NCBI RefSeq assembly: GCF_025150245.1
Contig: NZ_CP102279.1
Location: 2,105,423-2,169,422 of the forward strand
Reading direction: 5' to 3'
Source: Dorea formicigenerans
GTDB taxonomy: Bacteria; Bacillota; Clostridia; Lachnospirales; Lachnospiraceae
DNA length: 64,000 bases
Shown: piece by piece, positions 62,652 to 64,000 of the stretch
Layout: every line of letters begins with the position of its first letter
Numbering within the stretch: position 1 is the first letter of the stretch
Notes under the pieces: model-generated
Databases searched by the model: none
What the model saw: the letters and a program-made list of their open reading frames with translations, nothing else
What the model was told of the DNA's origin: nothing
Translations under genes and position numbers: made by a program

Positions 62652-63992
62652 CTATATGTCATCCATCAGATAACGAATCGCCCAAGCCGGCACTTCCGGA
62701 ATCTCATCCAAAACTTCACTATCATATATAAATGCCACTGGATACTCCGGTTTTTTTCTCGGATAAACACCCATTCCATCTGTAAAATACAGCATTCCAT
62801 TCAAGTTCGTAAGTTCTCCATTTTTTCGAAGTTCTTCTATATACTCAAATGCCGGTCTGAAATCAGTTCCTCCCCGGCCATAAAGTGTCAAATCTTCCAT
62901 CACCTGCTCCAGTTCTTTCTCTGATGTAATCTTCACATCCTTCTGAACCAACGCATCACACTGGATCAGATGGAAATTCACTCTGTCTTCGCTTTTCTGC
63001 CCACTTTTTAATATCTGGTACGTTTTTTCCAGAAATCTCCGAAGTTTTTCTTCCTCCACTGACCCTGAAGTATCAATCACAGTCACAAATGTTTTCACTA
63101 CCCGGACATCCTTGTACTCCAACGGCTCGACCAGCGGCATATTTCCATACAGTTGCATTCCATAAGTATAGAAATTATAATCAAATTCCTCATCATTGAT
63201 CTTCATACGTTCCCCAAGCCTGGTGAACTTTCTTAAGAATGCACTGTAGTCCTGCTTCTTTCTGTTCGCAAGCTTTAAATTCACCAAAAAATCACCGGTT
63301 TCACCACTCCGGCTTTTCATAAATGTCTCAAGATCCACCTGAATCTTTTTCGCAGCCTGCTTCCACAGCTCTTCCAATTTTTGATTTGAGAACATGACCT
63401 CCCGGTTCTGATTCACCTGCCCTGATTTCACCTGGATTACATCATTCCTGTTTTTTGTTTCGGGATACCAGAAGCTATGGTCATCCCGACGGAAAATTTT
63501 CTCCAGCCAGTCTATTTCTGACTCTTTTGTCTTTTTCAGATATCCATAAATCTTTTCCGCATTCATAAGTCCCACATTTTTCCGGATGCGGTCAAGTTCG
63601 CGCTTTTCATCTGCCCCGGCACTAATGTCTGCAAAGTCCAGTTTCCAGCTTTCGATGATATATTCTGTTGCCATATCGCATGCAAGATCCCATTTTCTTT
63701 GCTCGATCTGTGGATTTACAAAGAAATGTCTGAATATTCCATGCACGACTAAATGCAAATACATTCTGCTGACGAAACCTTTCTCTTTCTGATATGCTCT
63801 CAGTACGTATTCCGGATTATAGTAAAGATTTTTTCCATCTGTTCCCATACCATATGAACGATTACACATACATTTAGAGGGACTCTCCGTCAGCATCCGA
63901 ATTGCCGGTTCCAGAAACCTCATATTGACCAACGTTCTCTGTCCGCTAAAGTTCAGAACTTCTGAAGCCACTTTTATTATTTCCACACACAT
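62652..63992 (-). CDS. VWA-like DUF2201 protein (MoxR-associated type)
   Basis: A 446-residue protein. The N-terminal half has an HxxxxxxHF helix (MYLHLVVHGIFRHF near 78-91) of a metallopeptidase-like domain (DUF2201), and the C-terminal half is VWA-like with VIDTSGSV near 318 and TDGMGVYPR near 412. Such proteins usually follow a MoxR-type AAA+ ATPase gene, which would be beyond the window. No ribosome site is visible upstream of the ATG at 63992 and the frame stays open to the edge, so the gene may start further upstream. The function of the pair is not known well. Confidence 0.82.
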   Translation of the reverse strand: MCVEIIKVASEVLNFSGQRTLVNMRFLEPAIRMLTESPSKCMCNRSYGMGTDGKNLYYNPEYVLRAYQKEKGFVSRMYLHLVVHGIFRHFFVNPQIEQRKWDLACDMATEYIIESWKLDFADISAGADEKRELDRIRKNVGLMNAEKIYGYLKKTKESEIDWLEKIFRRDDHSFWYPETKNRNDVIQVKSGQVNQNREVMFSNQKLEELWKQAAKKIQVDLETFMKSRSGETGDFLVNLKLANRKKQDYSAFLRKFTRLGERMKINDEEFDYNFYTYGMQLYGNMPLVEPLEYKDVRVVKTFVTVIDTSGSVEEEKLRRFLEKTYQILKSGQKSEDRVNFHLIQCDALVQKDVKITSEKELEQVMEDLTLYGRGGTDFRPAFEYIEELRKNGELTNLNGMLYFTDGMGVYPRKKPEYPVAFIYDSEVLDEIPEVPAWAIRYLMDDI

Positions 63993-64000
63993 AAATATTA

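Noticed and set aside
1-64000. tRNA, rRNA and CRISPR elements
   Set aside because: Intergenic regions were read for cloverleaf-like and regularly spaced repeats; none was convincing. A short or degenerate tRNA could be missed by eye.

Overview
The window looks like chromosome of a low-GC, anaerobic gut Firmicute, most likely Lachnospiraceae. Signs are the AGGAGG-type ribosome sites, a LytS/LytTR pair, Clostridia-type cob gene order and fusions, corrinoid methyltransferases with an ASKHA reductive activator, and selenocysteine (Sec) use. No tRNA, rRNA, CRISPR array, IS element or prophage was recognised.

Region 1 (1-13.9 kb) is the most unusual part. It is an organometal-handling locus in which three genes look truncated but continue through an in-frame UGA. 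Each UGA is followed at 21-25 nt by a hairpin with a G at the start of its loop, as expected of a bacterial SECIS. The genes are a MerB-like organometal lyase (Sec at the position of MerB Cys159), a thioredoxin-like protein with a Cys-Ala-Sec-Cys motif, and an ABC permease. Around them lie an ABC ATPase, two Cys-pair-bearing substrate-binding proteins, an ArsP-like permease, a DsrE-like protein, a protein ending in Cys-Cys, a LysR regulator, a two-component system and a molybdopterin oxidoreductase with its ferredoxin. The set matches what I remember as the SAO (selenocysteine-assisted organometallic) loci, known from bioinformatics with little or no biochemistry.

Region 2 (14-30.5 kb) is mostly housekeeping: a small P-loop protein, a CapA-family protein, an unknown membrane protein, TrkH/TrkA potassium uptake, an EF-G paralogue, tyrA-aroA, a LytS/LytTR pair, a dicarboxylate-type symporter and ketopantoate reductase.

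Region 3 (30.6-45.8 kb) is a 15-gene minus-strand operon for anaerobic cobalamin synthesis, from cbiD to cbiC, with a good sigma-A promoter before cbiD and no riboswitch there. A cobalt chelatase and cbiL are not in the window.

Region 4 (45.9-49.7 kb) holds a YbaK/ProX-type deacylase, an apparently unannotated type I toxin-antitoxin module, queA, an RDD membrane protein and sppA.

Region 5 (49.7-56.5 kb) is a corrinoid-uptake operon (surface protein, binding protein, permease, ATPase) behind a cobalamin riboswitch. Region 6 (56.6-64 kb) has an Rpn-family nuclease, a corrinoid methyltransferase operon (corrinoid protein, two UroD-family methyltransferases, reductive activator) and a vWA/DUF2201 protein. 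The window therefore joins cobalamin synthesis, import and use with a selenoprotein system for organometals.
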